DNA of 64,000 nt, from positions 47,300 through 111,299 of the forward strand of contig JAXGGA010002961.1 in assembly GCA_038373865.1 (NCBI GenBank), given 5' to 3'. Source of the DNA: Uloborus plumipes (lineage: Eukaryota; Arthropoda; Arachnida; Araneae; Uloboridae). A program made the translations under genes and the position numbers. Under the pieces are notes generated by a model. The model was not told the DNA's origin. It did not search any database and was given only the letters and a program-made list of their open reading frames with translations. Of the stretch, positions 14,201 through 29,200 are shown piece after piece. Each line of letters opens with the position of its first letter. The stretch's first letter is position 1.

Positions 14201-17200
14201 CATTAAGCTACTTTTAATACTTTTTTCGTTTTTCTTTTATTTTTAACGGGAAAGTAGGCTAAAAATGAAGCAAGGTTATTTTCGTTTTTTTGCTCCAATA
14301 TAATAAGAACAAAAAACAATGCACAATCAGAAAGAGAAAACAAGCATGGTAATATCTAACTTAACTTATAATAAAGTAACCAACATGTATTAAATGCTAC
14401 GAAATCCAACAATATATTGTCTCAATGTGCTTATTTCCCCCCCCCCCCCTCCAATAAATGCATTATTAACGATTATTTTAAAAAACATGTGTTCTTTTAA
14501 TGTAAATTACAATTAAAAATGTTTCACTTAAAATGTAAATTTTTTTTACCTACTATGAATTTATTTCTTTTAAGCTGTCAAAGCTGAATTTTGAATTTAG
14601 CTTTCAACATTAGGTGAAATACATCGACTAGGTTAGAAATGTAGTAAACAGTTTCACTGTTTACTAACCTTTAGCATTTTGCTAAAGCCTTTTCTCCAAT
14701 TTTAGCTTTTTTGCTAAAAAACTTTGAAACTCAGCTTAAACAGTGGTTGGTGGGAGGGAAGCTTAAAAAGTAAAAGTGAATCATGTGGATAAGTTTACTT
14801 AACTTATCCACATGAAGTAGCACCTTGCTAATTCACCGAAAAAGGGAGCAGCAAGTATTTCAGTTTTTTAGGAAGAAACAATTAGATTTAAAATCTGTAA
14901 ATTTGTAGTTTTATATCCTTAAAAATAAAAGAGGAAAAGTTGGGGTAATATATTGTATGTAAAAAAATTACATTAAAAAATATTTCTATGGCGTTCAGGA
15001 ATTTAAAACTCTGTATGCTTAGAGATAGTTTCTAACAAGTTATTAAATTTGTTAGTATTTTTCTTGTATAGAAAGGTAGCCTTTGATCTTGTTATGTGAA
15101 TTCTATTCATTTTATTCATATAGCAAGTGCAATTAATCTTTCTTATATTATTGATGTCTATGCCTAATTGATTTCCTGTCTTTACCATATCCTTGGTGAT
15201 CTCAAACACATGCAAATTAGAGTTTGAGGCCATATAATAATATATAGTTTGAAGCCGCTATGAAGCCATATTTTACATGAGTTTTCAATCCTCACTTTAA
15301 ACCTTACAGCCATAAAGAGTCTTTTAAAAAATCTTTCATGCTAAATGCTGGGTTTTCAGATTTTTGGTTTTGCATATACAAGAACAGAACATAAACTGGT
15401 AGTCAAAGCAAAGTATTAATTTTAAAAAATAGTGTAGATGCATATCGTGCACACCTAAAAGAATACTCTCACAACTCAAAAAGTCAAATTTATGAATGCT
15501 CCCAAAGCCATAACTTATAAGTCAAAGAGAAATGTTTGTTTTGAAAGCATTATGAAAGCAAGTGATCCAAAATGTTCAAACCAATATACTATGGACTGCA
15601 CCCAGGGGTGATTGTGTTCCGGTATTTTACCGTATTTCCGGTATTTTCATGATTGATTGTGGTATTTGCATGTTCGAAAATACCCGAAATAAAATATTTT
15701 TAATTATGCTTTTGTCTTCCCACCTTTGGTATTTTTTTATTTTTTGAATTTTCAGTGAGTTAAATATTCACCGAACAAAAATGTTAAAATGCCATTCTAT
15801 TTTTTTTTTTTTTTGACTAAAAACTATTTGAAACTATTCGAATGTATGAAATGTCTCTTGTTTGTTTATGAAAGGCAATTTATTATTAAATATGTATAAT
15901 TATAAAATTAGGTGTGCTTAAATAATAGGGGCCATGGATTTTTGAAAAAAGCACCCCCCCCCCCCCCCCCCACACACACACATTTTCTCTTCAAAACGTT
16001 CAGGTATTTTTTCATGAACTCACAATCACCACTGACTGCACCATAACTAATTGCTTTGCAGTATCAATTTCTATTCAATGTCTTAAAATTTTTCTGTTTT
16101 TTTAGTTGTGACAGTATTCTCTGAGGTATGGGATATGTGCACAATGTATAGCTTATGTCATTCAGTAAGAGTATACCTTTCATGCACAAAAAGAACTTTT
16201 CAAATAGGTGAAATATTTCTGATTCCCAGAACGTATAAGCATACAAAAACCGCTTTCTCTCTTTCCAATATTAGAAGATAGGGTGTATCATTACATAAAA
16301 TCACTTTGTTTCATTATATTTATTTTTTAAAGAATTCTTTTAAATGGTTTGTGTTTGAACTATATATGTTAAGAGGGGGGGGGGGGACTAGATAGTATTT
16401 TACGTGCTATTTTTTTTTTTTATTATTTATAAACTCTGCTGTAGCTTGATTTGGCAGAAAATGTAATGCATTAATTTTATTCATAAATTTATAGGGAGTT
16501 TTTCAAAGTGTTGGTCCCTCTTTTGCTGTTCTATGGAGGAAAGACAAACTTGTGTGAACTTGCTCAGCTATTGGAGATGTCAGAGCAGGAAATTTTATAT
16601 GAATGTTTTCCTGAAATACAAGCTCAAATTTTGTCAAGTTTATCTGTTAATCCAACTGACTCAAAGGCTGAAAATTGTAAAAGATTCTTGCATTCTGTTA
16701 TACCTATAGAGGTAAACGTTTTTTCTTTTTTTTAACCCACTATTATTCATGTACTCGGATTTTTTTACTTGTTGAAATCAGAGATAATAAGAAGAGAAAA
16801 AATAAAATAAAGCAGAATAGTCTCTCATTTATTTTTTCATCTTTATAGCACTACTGAGTTTGTTTATGTTTCCCTATTTCTCAACACATAAAAGTTTAAT
16901 ACTATGCCATTTATATTAAATACCATATTATAGGCCATTCACATTAAAATACGTTTTACCCCATGTCTTAGAAATTTTTTAGTAAATCAATATTTGAAAC
17001 TTGTTTTTTAATTTTTAAAATATCGATTTCAAGTTAAGTTATATTTACAATGTAAACTAATTTATCACATAATTTTCTAAAACCTTTTAAAAAATCAAAC
17101 TTATTCAATTTAAATTTTTAAAAAACGTCTGATTTTTAAGCATTTATTTTATTTATATATTTATTTATTGTGAAAAAATCCTGATTCTTTTGCACCTTGT

Positions 17201-20200
17201 TTATTATTTTACAGAACTCACTCCCTGATGAGTCTTTCTTCTTTTTTATTTTGTCATTTCATATTCATTTTTGTTGTTTTTTTAAAATTTATTTATTTAT
17301 GTATTTTTATACTTAAGTTATGAAATTTAATGTATACATACACACACAAAGCAACTTAATTTAATTTTTTTGAAAAATTTGTTTATTTCTTTTGAACTGT
17401 TAAATTTTTCCTAAAAAAGAGACATAGACAGTATTTACTAATTTGATTGAATTCTGTTGTAGTATTTTACTTGCATTTTCTGTATGAGGTTCTTTTAATT
17501 TACTATTTGTTTTAATACCTACTTTTTCTTTTACTTTTAGGTTCTTAATAAGGCAAATAAAAATAAGTGTGATGAAATTGTGTTTTTGCTATTGGCAATG
17601 GTGAAAGAGACAAATGCTTGTCACTCGTAAGTCCTCCATACTCGACTGTTAACTACTGTCCTTTATAAATATAATATTAACTCAAGTAATTTAAATATAT
17701 TTTCAAAAAACAATTACCCTTTGATTCACTATTTGTAGGTTATTATAATTATTGTTAATTAATTTTGTTTGTTTTATTGCTTATTGAGTATGTATTGTTT
17801 AGTTTTTTTTAAACTGAAATTGCCTTTCTTTGCAATCTATTTACATTTCAATTGAAAAAAAAAAATCATTTTGTGTGTATCACCAGGGCCATCATTTCAA
17901 GTTTTTCCATGGGGGAGGGGGGGTTACAAAGGGTCCAAACACAATGCAGTTTCATCGGAAATCATCAAAGGGGGGGGGGGCAATTGACCCCCCCCCCTTG
18001 TCCCCTAAATGACTGGCCTGTGTATCACCATTTACATCATCAAAGAATTACATCCTTTTAAGTGTATCAGTGTTCCAAAAAATAATTATAAATAAACCCG
18101 TGATGCTTTATTCTTTTCATACAAAAGATATAATTTATTCATAGTAAAACCCCATCCAAACTCTCTTAATGTGAAATTTTGCTTAACACAAAATAAATGC
18201 TATTTTCTTTCGATAAAGCTAAAAAGAGGTGCTAAATCAATCATTAAAGACAGATAATTTGGTCAAAATCTTTCTTCGGGCAAAGATCAAGTGTTTAATG
18301 TTAAATAAAGAAAAATAAATAAATACATAAATAAAAAGAAAGGAAAAGTATCCTTTTAAGTAAAATTTCCTTATTGACTTTCATAATGTCAAAAGATCAT
18401 CACTTCGTCTGAAACATCTGAAATTCAACACAAACCAGTGCACAATCAGTCAGTTTCCGCTCATCAAACACAAAGTGCAAAATTTATTTGTCAATTTTGA
18501 CAAATTTGACTATCTACTACTTCAAAAGCCTTAATAAAAGTTTTGTACTTAAAATATAAATATCAATATTTCTGTGTGCATTTCTGTACAAATGTTCTTC
18601 AATTCTGAAATTTTCTGTGTGACAGAAACCAATTGTTTTGTATGTTTATTTCAAACCTGGTAAATGTGGAAATTAGTGTACATAAAATTCTATTAGCATG
18701 AAAAAGTTTGACATCCCCATTAAGTTTGTGTTAACGAGGTTTTATTGTATAAGTAAGTTTTATAAATCTATTTCACCAAATGCTTTATGCTATGTATTGG
18801 ATATCTGATATCTTGTTGAATGACTAGCACATTATGAAACTTTTCTTTTCCTCCAAAAACTTAGTAAACTAAGCTTATTATATTAATATTCTTCTTGTTT
18901 ATGCATTTTTACTTGGGGTACCCACATGTTTTGCCCGTGGTATAAAATTAAAAGGTCATTTGGTAATAAATTGATATTGCAGAAAGAATACTCAATTTTA
19001 GTTATAATTCAATTGTAATTCCTTAAAAGTATGATATAAAAATAAGAAAAAAGGGAAAATAAGAGCAACTTAGTTGCTTGTAGAAACCAACAGAAATCTT
19101 ACCAAAGTTTAAAAGAAGATAGAAGTTTTCTTTCCTAGCTGTAAAAACAAAATAATACATTTTTCAAAATGAAATATTTTAGAAAGAACGTTGTCCCACA
19201 ATTTATACGGTATTTCCATAATTTTGCGTTTTTTTAAGGAGTTTTAACTCCTTAAAAACAGAAAAAGAAAAGCAGACGATTTTTTTCAACAGTTAAAATA
19301 TTTTATTTAACTCATTTTAATAAGGCTTGAAGTTTGGATTGCTGCAAAAACAAATACATTTCAGAAATTATTAAGGGAAAAAGAACGAAACAAATAAGAG
19401 ATATAAAAACATAACTATGGTAAGAGCATGAAAAGTTAATTTCCGTTGATAAAATAATTCACTTCATCTTAATTTTCAAATTTTATTCTCAAGCTTAATC
19501 ACTTAAAAACGTTTGGCTTGCTGAGGGTAAGCCTTGAATTCTGGTATTCTATAAACAATTATTACAGCTCTTCTAATGCTCGTAGAAACTTCTAATTGAT
19601 ATCATTTTTAGCAGAAAAATTTTAAGCTTTCGAGTGACATAAGACTTGAAAATGTGTATGAATATTTCTTGCCCATTTTATTGAATTTGTATGAAAAATG
19701 AGCTAAGAATTGGAATAGAAAAAGAACGAAATAGAATTTTCGGAAAAAGGCTTTGAAACACACACACCCATGCTACGAACTTATTGTGTGCCAAATTTTA
19801 AGAAAATCGATCAAACGGTTTTGGCGCGGCGCTACGCGGGTCACAGACAAATAGACAGAAAGAAGGATGGAAAGACAGACCCACCTTCAGCCTTATTAAT
19901 AGAGATTTCACTCATTTTCTTATCTTTTTTTTTTTCTTTTTTCTAATTTACAGACCAAGATGTCATGTAAAATTGCTGTACTTAACGCCTGATGGTTTTT
20001 CAGCGTCTGTCACTCTACTAATGTCTCTTTTTTCGGACAAGTCATCTTCCAGTCATTTTCTTTGCAACAAAGCGGTATATTTCTCAAATTTCTTCAGTTT
20101 TTATAGCAGTTCCCTTCCTGAATATTTGTTTATACTTATTCTTACTCTGCTTTATTTCAGGATCTTATCCAAAATGTCTTTCTGTCTTTAAGTGTTATGC

Positions 20201-23200
20201 TTTTTAAAGCCAAAAGAGCCCATGAAGGGAGGCGTGTTTTATGTATGTACCGTTGCTTCTTGGACCAACTTCTTCCTGCTCTTAGTTCTGATATTAAGTG
20301 GAGCTTCTTTGTGATAAAAGAACTTATATATACTATTCTTAACTTTTTGGATTTATATAGGTATAAATTATGACTTTAATTCATGTAATTCTGCTTTCTT
20401 TAATAATTCAGGAGAGTTTCCTATATAAATGCTATTTCCCTTCACTTTTAGGAAATCAGCTGATGAAGATGAGCTTTTGAATATGTACTGTAGTGATCTG
20501 ATCCTATCATTATGCAAGCAAGTTATGCCTCACTTCAAGGAGGTTAGTTGAACCACTTTATTGATGGTGTATTTGCTTTATATTGGTGCATTAATTTGAT
20601 AAATAACTGACAGAAAGCTCTTTCTCAAGAATGGGGTGTTGAGGGGGTGGGGGTTACCTCTATCTTTTTGCAAATATATTAAGCTTTGAACTGTGATAAT
20701 TATGAATTGCTTTTCAATTTGCTTATGGCTAATAATGTTTTTTAGGTCATTGGTGAATACTTGCCATTTATGATAAGTAGTTTGGTTCCATTTGTAAATG
20801 ATAGCGAAAAGGGACAACAAGTAAGTTTATGAAAAGTTTTTCCCTTTTAAGTGCTGTGTGTGATGTTTTATACATTGCTTTTTAACATAAATCTTGTACA
20901 TTTTTCAATTTATAATTTAATCGAAAACAAAGTATGATTGTTTAATTCAAAAAAAAATATTAACATATAATAAAAAATATAAGACATTTTTATTTTAATT
21001 TTAATGAGGGCTGGTTCGGATATAAATAGTGCTGTAGTTGGGAATATATATTTAGGGGAATTTTTTTTAGGATACACCAAAAAAAAAAAGTTACTTTAAA
21101 TTACTTATGCCACTTTTATTCAAAACGCAGATTTCAGGCAATTGTTCATTTATTTATTTATTTGTGCTTTAATACCAATTTACCTTAAATAATATTATTT
21201 TTACAATAATTAACCAAATATTTCTGTGAATGTTGTCCCCCCCCCCCCCCCCCCCCCCCACTATATCGCTGAATATACCTGAATGTGCCAGAAATGTTTA
21301 GTTTATTCAAGAAGTAGAAAACCTGGTAATAAACTTTCTTCAACTGATTTTGTTGAAGCAACCAGGTGGTTTTCCTTCTATTTAGTGGATAGAAAGGACT
21401 CATCCTAATAAATATCAAAAATATATGTTTAATTTGTTTCAACATAAAGTTTGCATATTTAAAAAAAAAATTTTACCTTTCTTTATCATGTGCTATATGT
21501 ATGAATGTTAATGCAGAACATCAATTACATAGAATTAATGAAGATATTGTTTAATAATGCTTTTTTGTTTAAAATTTTAGGTACTTTCTTTAATATTGTT
21601 TTTAGTAATTGACTGTGCTCCGGACTTGGTAGACTACATTCCATACTTGGATCCATTTCCTGATCTTCCAACGTTTTCTTCTTTAAAGGACCAACTACAT
21701 TCGATTAAGTATATGAACAAACAGTTGACTTTAGAAAAGGTAAATGGTATCACTAGAATGATTATTAAAATTGGGAATTCGAGAATAAAAAGCTTTACAA
21801 TAATACAGCTATAATATTATTAAAGTTGAAAACTAACATAAATGAAACACAAATTAGGTAGAAAGTACAGCAAATAGTTATTTCAAGGCTACAATGAAGT
21901 CTCTTCATCAGTGCAAAAAGCTTGGCACACAATATGAAAGCTGTTAGAAAACTGAACAGGACCACTTGGACACCTGTGTCCTCGTGGTCGTTTTCTGAAT
22001 TTCCTGAAGATAAGGGAAAAAAAAGTTAAATCATTGATTAATATTTGCTTAAGTTGTATTCATAAAAATATGTCTTCGGGCAGATTGAAGTAAAATGCTA
22101 GAGTTATGCTAAGCCAACAGATAACAAACTGAAATTTGGTCAGTAATAGATGATTTAGTTCAAGGTTTATGGTTTGTTTTTTGCAGTACAAATGACGTAG
22201 ATCATTATTTTTATGTCTATGTGTATACAAAATCTCTTACTATTTAAAGTCTACCATTCTAATAAAGGTGTCAAGTATAAAATATCCTAATCACATGCTT
22301 GTCCATGAAACAGATTCTGTTGTACTTAATTTTTTATATTTTTATAAGGTTACTTTATTTCCTTTATTTATGTATTAATTAAATTGTATTGATTTCCTTT
22401 TGCAGGAAATAAAATTGTTTTTAGTTTCTGGCAAAATGATGGGAAAACATACTCCTGAAGGAATTAAACATCTTTGTATTTTACTTAAATCTACAAAAAA
22501 TATACAAGAGATGAAGCAAATGGTTAACAAGCTGAAAAGTAAACATTCACATCAATTTTTTTCATAAATCTATCCACTTATTTAGTTTTTTGACTTTTTA
22601 AAGTGTTCAAACAAATCACATAATAATCTGATCATACTTTTGTTTTTGTTTTATGTTAATATAGGTAAAACTCTTTTCTCTGAAGATGTGAAACACAGTA
22701 TACTGCATGAATTAGTGTGCCATTTATCATCATTGTGTTCTTCAGGTCATTGTCCAGAAGTAAGTTCAGTATTATTCTAAACTTTTAAACTAATTGTATA
22801 TGAATCTTTGAATCAGCTTGGTCAAGTTTATAGTACTGGGTATCTAGATTGAACTTCCAAGCCTAACTAACGATGTCTGTAATCAAGACATCTAAAATTG
22901 GTACGTTTGATTCGAACACACTGCACTTTGGCCATTTTCTCTTATTTTAAATAAATGTTCTATCTTTTTTTTTTTTAATATGCATATATATTTAACATAT
23001 GAAGGGCCAAGGGAAAAAAGATGAAAGTGACTAAAAAGCGACTTCGAGAAAAACGAAGAACAAAGTTTGATTTCTCGTAGCTCCTTATGTAGTTTTTCGA
23101 GTTTTCATGCACATTACGGTCGCTTCTCTTTTTTCCCCCCCTTGTTGTTCGACCAGATGATACTAGTCCTTCATAGCCCCTAGATAGCGCTAATATCTCA

Positions 23201-26200
23201 AAATTGATGAAAAAGTGACTTTCATCTTTTTTCCCCCTGGCCCTTCATACACTAGGTGGCCAAAAGTATCCGGACACTTTCAAAAATTCACATTCTTACA
23301 TATAGCTCGAGAAATAAGTGATCAATTGTTCCTTAACTTTAGTCATACAAAATATAGGCTTCACCGAACATTTCCAAGTTGAAATAAAATTACCCATGCA
23401 TTTGGGGGACGACAAGAAGGGGGTTGAAAGAAAAACCGCCTTTTGACCATAACTCTTCAAAAATAGCTCGGAATAAGCTATAAATTTCAGTAATTAATTA
23501 GCATACTATGTATAATTACTGTAGAAATTTTTATGAACTTACCACTCTTACTTCCGAAGATATGAAACATTTTTTTAAAAACGGCAATTTTATTTGAAGG
23601 GTTTTTGCTCAGAACACACAGAGTTTTTGATTAAGGAAAGATGACAAAATACAACAGAAAGAACATACTAAAACGGTAAATAAGCTATTAAAAATCCGAT
23701 GAGATATTATCGTTAAAATGAAATAATTTTTCACGACGCATGCGCGAACGACAGAAATTTATAACTACAAAAATATCGTAGCTTGGTTTATACTGCATCT
23801 TATAAAAAAAGTTCCAGTTGAATATCATGAAAATTGAAAAAGATATCAGCAATCTAGTGAGCTGAATTTCATTCATTCGCAGACAATACATAAACAGTGA
23901 GGGTTTGTCTACAAAGAGCTATTTTTAAATTAAAGGTTATTGCGTCATCGTTCAAAACCAACGTTTCAGGGGTGTCCGGATAACTTTTGGCCACCTACGT
24001 AAAAGGTCTTTTTGGCCGAAAAAGCAAAATGTGACTTCTATGCAGAATATAAATTTTCCAACTGTATACAATTTAACATTGAAAAAAATGCTTGATTGTC
24101 ACCACACTATTTGTGAACAACCCCTCGCCATTTATGTATTGTCTGTGAATGAATGAATTACAGCTCACTAGATCGCTGATATCTTTTTCAATTTTTACGA
24201 TATTCAACTGGAACTTTTTTTATAAGAAGCAGTATAAACCAAGCTACAATATTTTTGTAGTTATAAATTTCTGTCGTTCGCGCATGCGCAGTGAAAAATT
24301 ATTTCCTTTTAACGTTCATATTTCATCGGATTTTTAATATTTTTATTTACCATTTTAGTATATTCTTTCTCTTGTATTTTGTCATCTTTCCTGAAGTTTT
24401 GATAAGGTTTGATCAAAAAGTATACGTGTTCTGAGCAAAAACCCTTCAAATAAAATTGTCGTTTTTTAAAAAATGTTTCATATCTTCGGAAGTAAGAGTG
24501 GTAAATTCATAAAAATTTGTACAGTAATTATACATAGTATGCTAATTAATTACTGAAATTTATAGCTTATTCCGAGCTATTTTCGAAGAGTTATGGTCAA
24601 AAAGCGGTTTTTCTTCCGATCCCCCTTCTTGCCGTCCCCCAAATGCAGGGGTAATTTAATTTCAACTTGGAAATGTTCGGTGAAGCCTATATTTTGTATG
24701 ACTAAAGTTAAGGAACATTTGATCACTTTTTTCTCAAGCTATATGTAAAAATGTGAATTTTTGAAAGTGTCCGGATACTTTAGGCCACCACTTTTGGTAT
24801 TTTACATGCTGTTATTTGAAGTTGGCAAGTTCTACTGAAATTTTTCTTTATACAGTTAGCAGAAAATGTTTAAATTAAATAAAACATGAAAAAAGTAAGG
24901 ATCATGTGTTCCATCATCATTAAACCATCTTCCTACTGTGCGAATATAGTGTTCCAAAACTTCTTTTTGTATGTGCTTACAGTTGGTTTATAGTGAATGT
25001 GTGATAATCTCAACAGTATGGCAGAAAAAAATTAATGTTAACAATTTCATTATTCTTTACTATTAACTTTTATTCTTTGTCTGATATCAGAAAATTACCG
25101 TAATTTCCGGAAGAAACGCCGCATCGGCGGAAGCGACTCACCCCACAAAAAGTGATCCGGAGGGAAAAAAAATGCTCAAAAGCGCCGCATTGCCATAATC
25201 GCCGCTGCTATAATTGCTGACACATCATAACTTATCACAATAAAAAAGCATTTTAAATACGTTTTGAACAAAAAATAAACCTACCTTTATAGTCTCACAA
25301 CAAAGAAAGGAAAAACTGCATGAAACGAAATATCGAAAACAAAGGACATTTATTATTTACAGCAATCAAAAATAAAATAAATAAATCATAAAGTAAATAT
25401 CAATCACTAAATAAACATTAATAAAATTAGTCAAAATCGGACTCTTCAATGTCTGTCACAAATATATAATTGCGCAACAGTTCATCATTTAAGGGAGGGA
25501 TGAATGGTTGAATAATAAACTGCGCGGCAACGCGGTGTGAAAAAAAAAATTGATCAGAATCGCTGCATCGGCAGAAACGCAGTAGTTCAAAAAATTTAAC
25601 TTCTAAACTCGTAAGCGCCCTGGCTCGTCTTCCGGAAATTACGGTATTTTAACTCAAACTGCCATTTTAGTGGCAAAAGCTCCCTACGTAAACAGCCAGT
25701 AAGAACATTCAATATAGACCTGTAAATAAAGATTGAACCACACATTCATTCTTATGGCTGCTAAAGTAGGTATGCTAAAGCTTATAAAGTTTTTTTATCA
25801 AAATATACTTATACTCAGGCCTTGATTACTCCAATTCAAAGTCTTAAAATTTGAGTGAACCCACAAGCATTATTTTGTCCACCATATATTAAAGTGACTT
25901 TTAGCAGTTGCACATATAGTGAATACATTTACGAAACAACATTACTAGTTAAATGCTTCAATGCTATTTCTTTATATAATGCTAGGGTGTTGAAAATTTG
26001 AATATTTATTCTAATAAGTGATGTTTGAATTTTGCTACTCAAAAATCTTAGTCACACTGATCCTTTATGCGTGTCCTAGACAAATATTTTGATTTAAAAT
26101 GTCTGGCTGACCCCTTCTCCTTGAAATTATTTGTTTAGAAAGGCCAGTGTGTGTATGTGTGTGTGTGTTTGTGTATTTCTGCCAAAAGGCTTTCCGTGGG

Positions 26201-29200
26201 CCTCCTAGTGTTTCATAATTTATGAAAAACAAAATATTTGTTTTGATCTTGTTCCCCCTTAGTAATAGAGAAAAGTAGAAGCATGCAAAAAATGCACCAA
26301 AAAGCATTTATATTTAAAAAAAAATATTTTTTTTTCATGCAGTTGTTTCCATCCCTAACCCCATAACTTCAAAAGCAATAAAAATATGCAATTGAATGTA
26401 GGTGCATATTTGCATTACATATAATCCAAGTGTTAGAAATAAGTATTTTCGTACTATTTAATCATATATCACCTCAAAAAAAATGGGTCAAAATTAAACC
26501 TAATCTTCAACACATCTTTTCCAAGCTAGTTTAAAAGTTGACATTGATATTATTCTGTGTGATTGGCAATATTTTTCTGTCATAATATTTTCTATTTTAG
26601 GTGCAGAAGGAAGCTAGCAAGTGTCTGGGAATGATTGGACCAATAGCTTTTTCTTCAGTTGTGTTACAACCATCTTTTTATGCAAGAGATAGCAGTTTGA
26701 ATTCATTGGAAAAAAGTTATTTAGTTATTCTTGACATCTTAGCCGAATATCTTTTTGATAAAGGGTATGCTACTCTTTTTTATATTATGATGCCTGTTAA
26801 TAAACTAATCTTTGCCCTGAATTTGTCATTCTACTGTACATTTTTATTGTTCAATTGTTTCCAAAGTTGACTGTTCTAGAAAAATTTAAATAATATAAAA
26901 GTTTTATTTCTCTGTGTAATTATTCAGTTTCTGGCATGATAACTATATAGCAAAACATGTGTGATGATATGTGTTTGTAGTAACTTTTTTGGAAGGGAAA
27001 ATTTTCAGCTTGTGGATTTCTCCATAGCAAGTAACTCTACAGTTCTGCAACAATTTGGTTCATAATCAACCCTCAATTGTATAGAGTTACCTGAAACTTT
27101 TCGGGTCTTCTCTGGAAATATTAGGATTTTTTTTATCCCGAGTTCCAGTGTTTTAAATACACGATTTAAATGAACAAACATTTGCTCTAATTGCACACAT
27201 AAAGCTCTCACTTAATCCAACAACACATTTTTCATGAGAAAAGAAAGCAAAACTGTTTCCCAAACCACAGCAAACTGGTTTTTTTAAATACAGGAAGCTA
27301 GAATAATTGTGAGTGAGACAGTACTGATAAATTAAGAAAGTGAAATTCTTCAATACAATCTCCAACCAGAAATGCTATGAAACAATGGCTGCATTCAATA
27401 ACTGAGAACAAAGACTAAATTTTTCATCTTTATGCCTTCAATAATTTTCGTGTATTGTAAAAGTATTTTGTTTCTGACATGTTTTTGAATTCTCCAGATT
27501 TTGTTAGCAGACACCCAAAATGAAACCTAATAGGGACTTCTTTAATTCGGGAGGAGTAGGGTTACAACATTGTTTTTAAGACTTCATAAACCTGAACCTG
27601 TTTCATTTCTGATCCTGTTTTATCTGCATGTAGCACTTTTCAGCGCATTTTAGTTTAGATCAGTTTTGCCTCTGGACTGCAATTAAAATAGATACGAAAC
27701 TAAGGAGAAAGTGCAAAATTGCAAGATTGGGGAAATTTTAATAAATTTCAAAATGCTGTTATAGTGGAGTATAATATTGTCACTCAAATGTAACAAGTGT
27801 AAAAAATTAAACAAAAGATATTGAAAGTTAATTTAAGCTGTGCTTGTACAGTACTATGTAATGTACTCGTAACATGTGTAACTTTTCATGTGTAACTTTT
27901 AAAATCACATCAAAAAGTAGGTAGAAATGAATTACCAAAAGTTTCTGATTTGCAAAAATAATCTCTCAATGACCTAATTATTTGAAAATAAAATGCAATT
28001 TTAAATCGCTATGTTTTTATTTCAGTATTGACATCAAAGTAACTTCTTCAAATGTTCTTAAAGACTTATTTTCAACTGTATTTGGGCATAAATTTTTCAA
28101 AACGTATGAAAATCTTCTCCCAAAAAGCATGACTATGAAATATATTTTCCCCTTTTTTGCTTCACAAAAAGTAAGTTGGTTGATTTTAAAGTTTTTCTTT
28201 CTTTTCTTTTTTTTTGTTTTGTTTTGTTTTGTTTTGTTTAATTTACATTGAAATGTAAAGGTTTTCTTTTCAAGTTTTGCTCAAAATATATTTTTCTTCC
28301 ATTTGTTTTACTTTTCTGAAAGAGCTACTTTAATTGAAATAGGTGTATGCATATGATTAATTCATACAGATAATTTAAACTGTTCTCTAAATAAATTTTG
28401 TGGTCAAGAAAAGTTATTTCAAGTTACTGTTTTACTGCTTACAAGTATTTAACTGTAATCTAAATTGAGAGTCAACTATTCTGATTTTAATCACATTAAA
28501 ATCTAACTGTAGAGAAATATACAATAATTTAAGAAATCAGAAGAGTAATATAATAAATAAAAACATTTTTCAAATTTATCTTTTCTTCAGTGTTATTTTT
28601 CTTTTCTTTCTTTTTTTCCTTCTTTTGTCAAATAGCTGAATCATTATTATTATATACTTCTTCAGGCTTTCACGGCCGGCGTCAATATGAAGAGGTATTT
28701 CCAGGCTTTATAGGCCGTGGTCGATGAGAAACATAAGTCTCAAACCTTTCGTCTGACGCTGCTGTAGACATCATCAGTGAGTAGTTTGGTGAGACTGATA
28801 CGCTAGCTTCGGCCGCTCGGGTATTTAAGCAAACTGCTGATGGCGTGTTGGCTCCTGATTGGTTGCTGTTTCTTTGGTCTCTGGAGCGTTCTGGATTCTG
28901 GATGGATTTTCCGGAATGGGTGAGCCGTCTATTTCTGGACCGTTATGGCGAGCGGATCTAAGGACGGAATGCCATATTTTCGGTAAATTGAAGTTCTCTT
29001 CTTTTCTATTGAAGTTACGCGGATGCTTGAAAATTTCGATTGCTTCGCGATGAAAACGGGCTTAGTAATGGGATGTTGTGGCCAGGATTTCTGTGTCTTT
29101 AAATTTAATGTTGTGGACTCCTTCCTGTTGGCTGTGTTCGGCTACTGCTGACTTCTCATAGTGTCCTAACCGGCAATGACGTTCGTGCTCGGAAAGGCGT

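Larger units (their letters stand above)
11017..14260. mobile_element. 3.2 kb composite repeat with 15-bp inverted ends and two tandem arrays
   Basis: The left end AGCCTACTTTCCCGT (11017-11031) is repeated exactly inverted at 14246-14260. Between them lie two different tandem arrays (separate entries), an AGAAGAAAGTA palindrome at about 12790-12830, and a roughly 38 bp direct repeat of aacttggcgatattttt near 12759 and 14160. No coding capacity was recognised. No clear target duplication flanks the ends, so the exact unit of mobility is uncertain. A Helitron-like or large non-autonomous TIR element is possible. Confidence 0.5.

Noticed and set aside
11017..14260. Calling the composite repeat a Helitron or Polinton
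   Set aside because: No Rep/helicase, polymerase or integrase coding sequence and no diagnostic termini; only 15-bp inverted ends are visible.
23688..24337. Similar 67- and 62-aa proteins on opposite strands as a gene pair
   Set aside because: They are mirror images caused by the inverted MITE copies A and B; no domain or start context.
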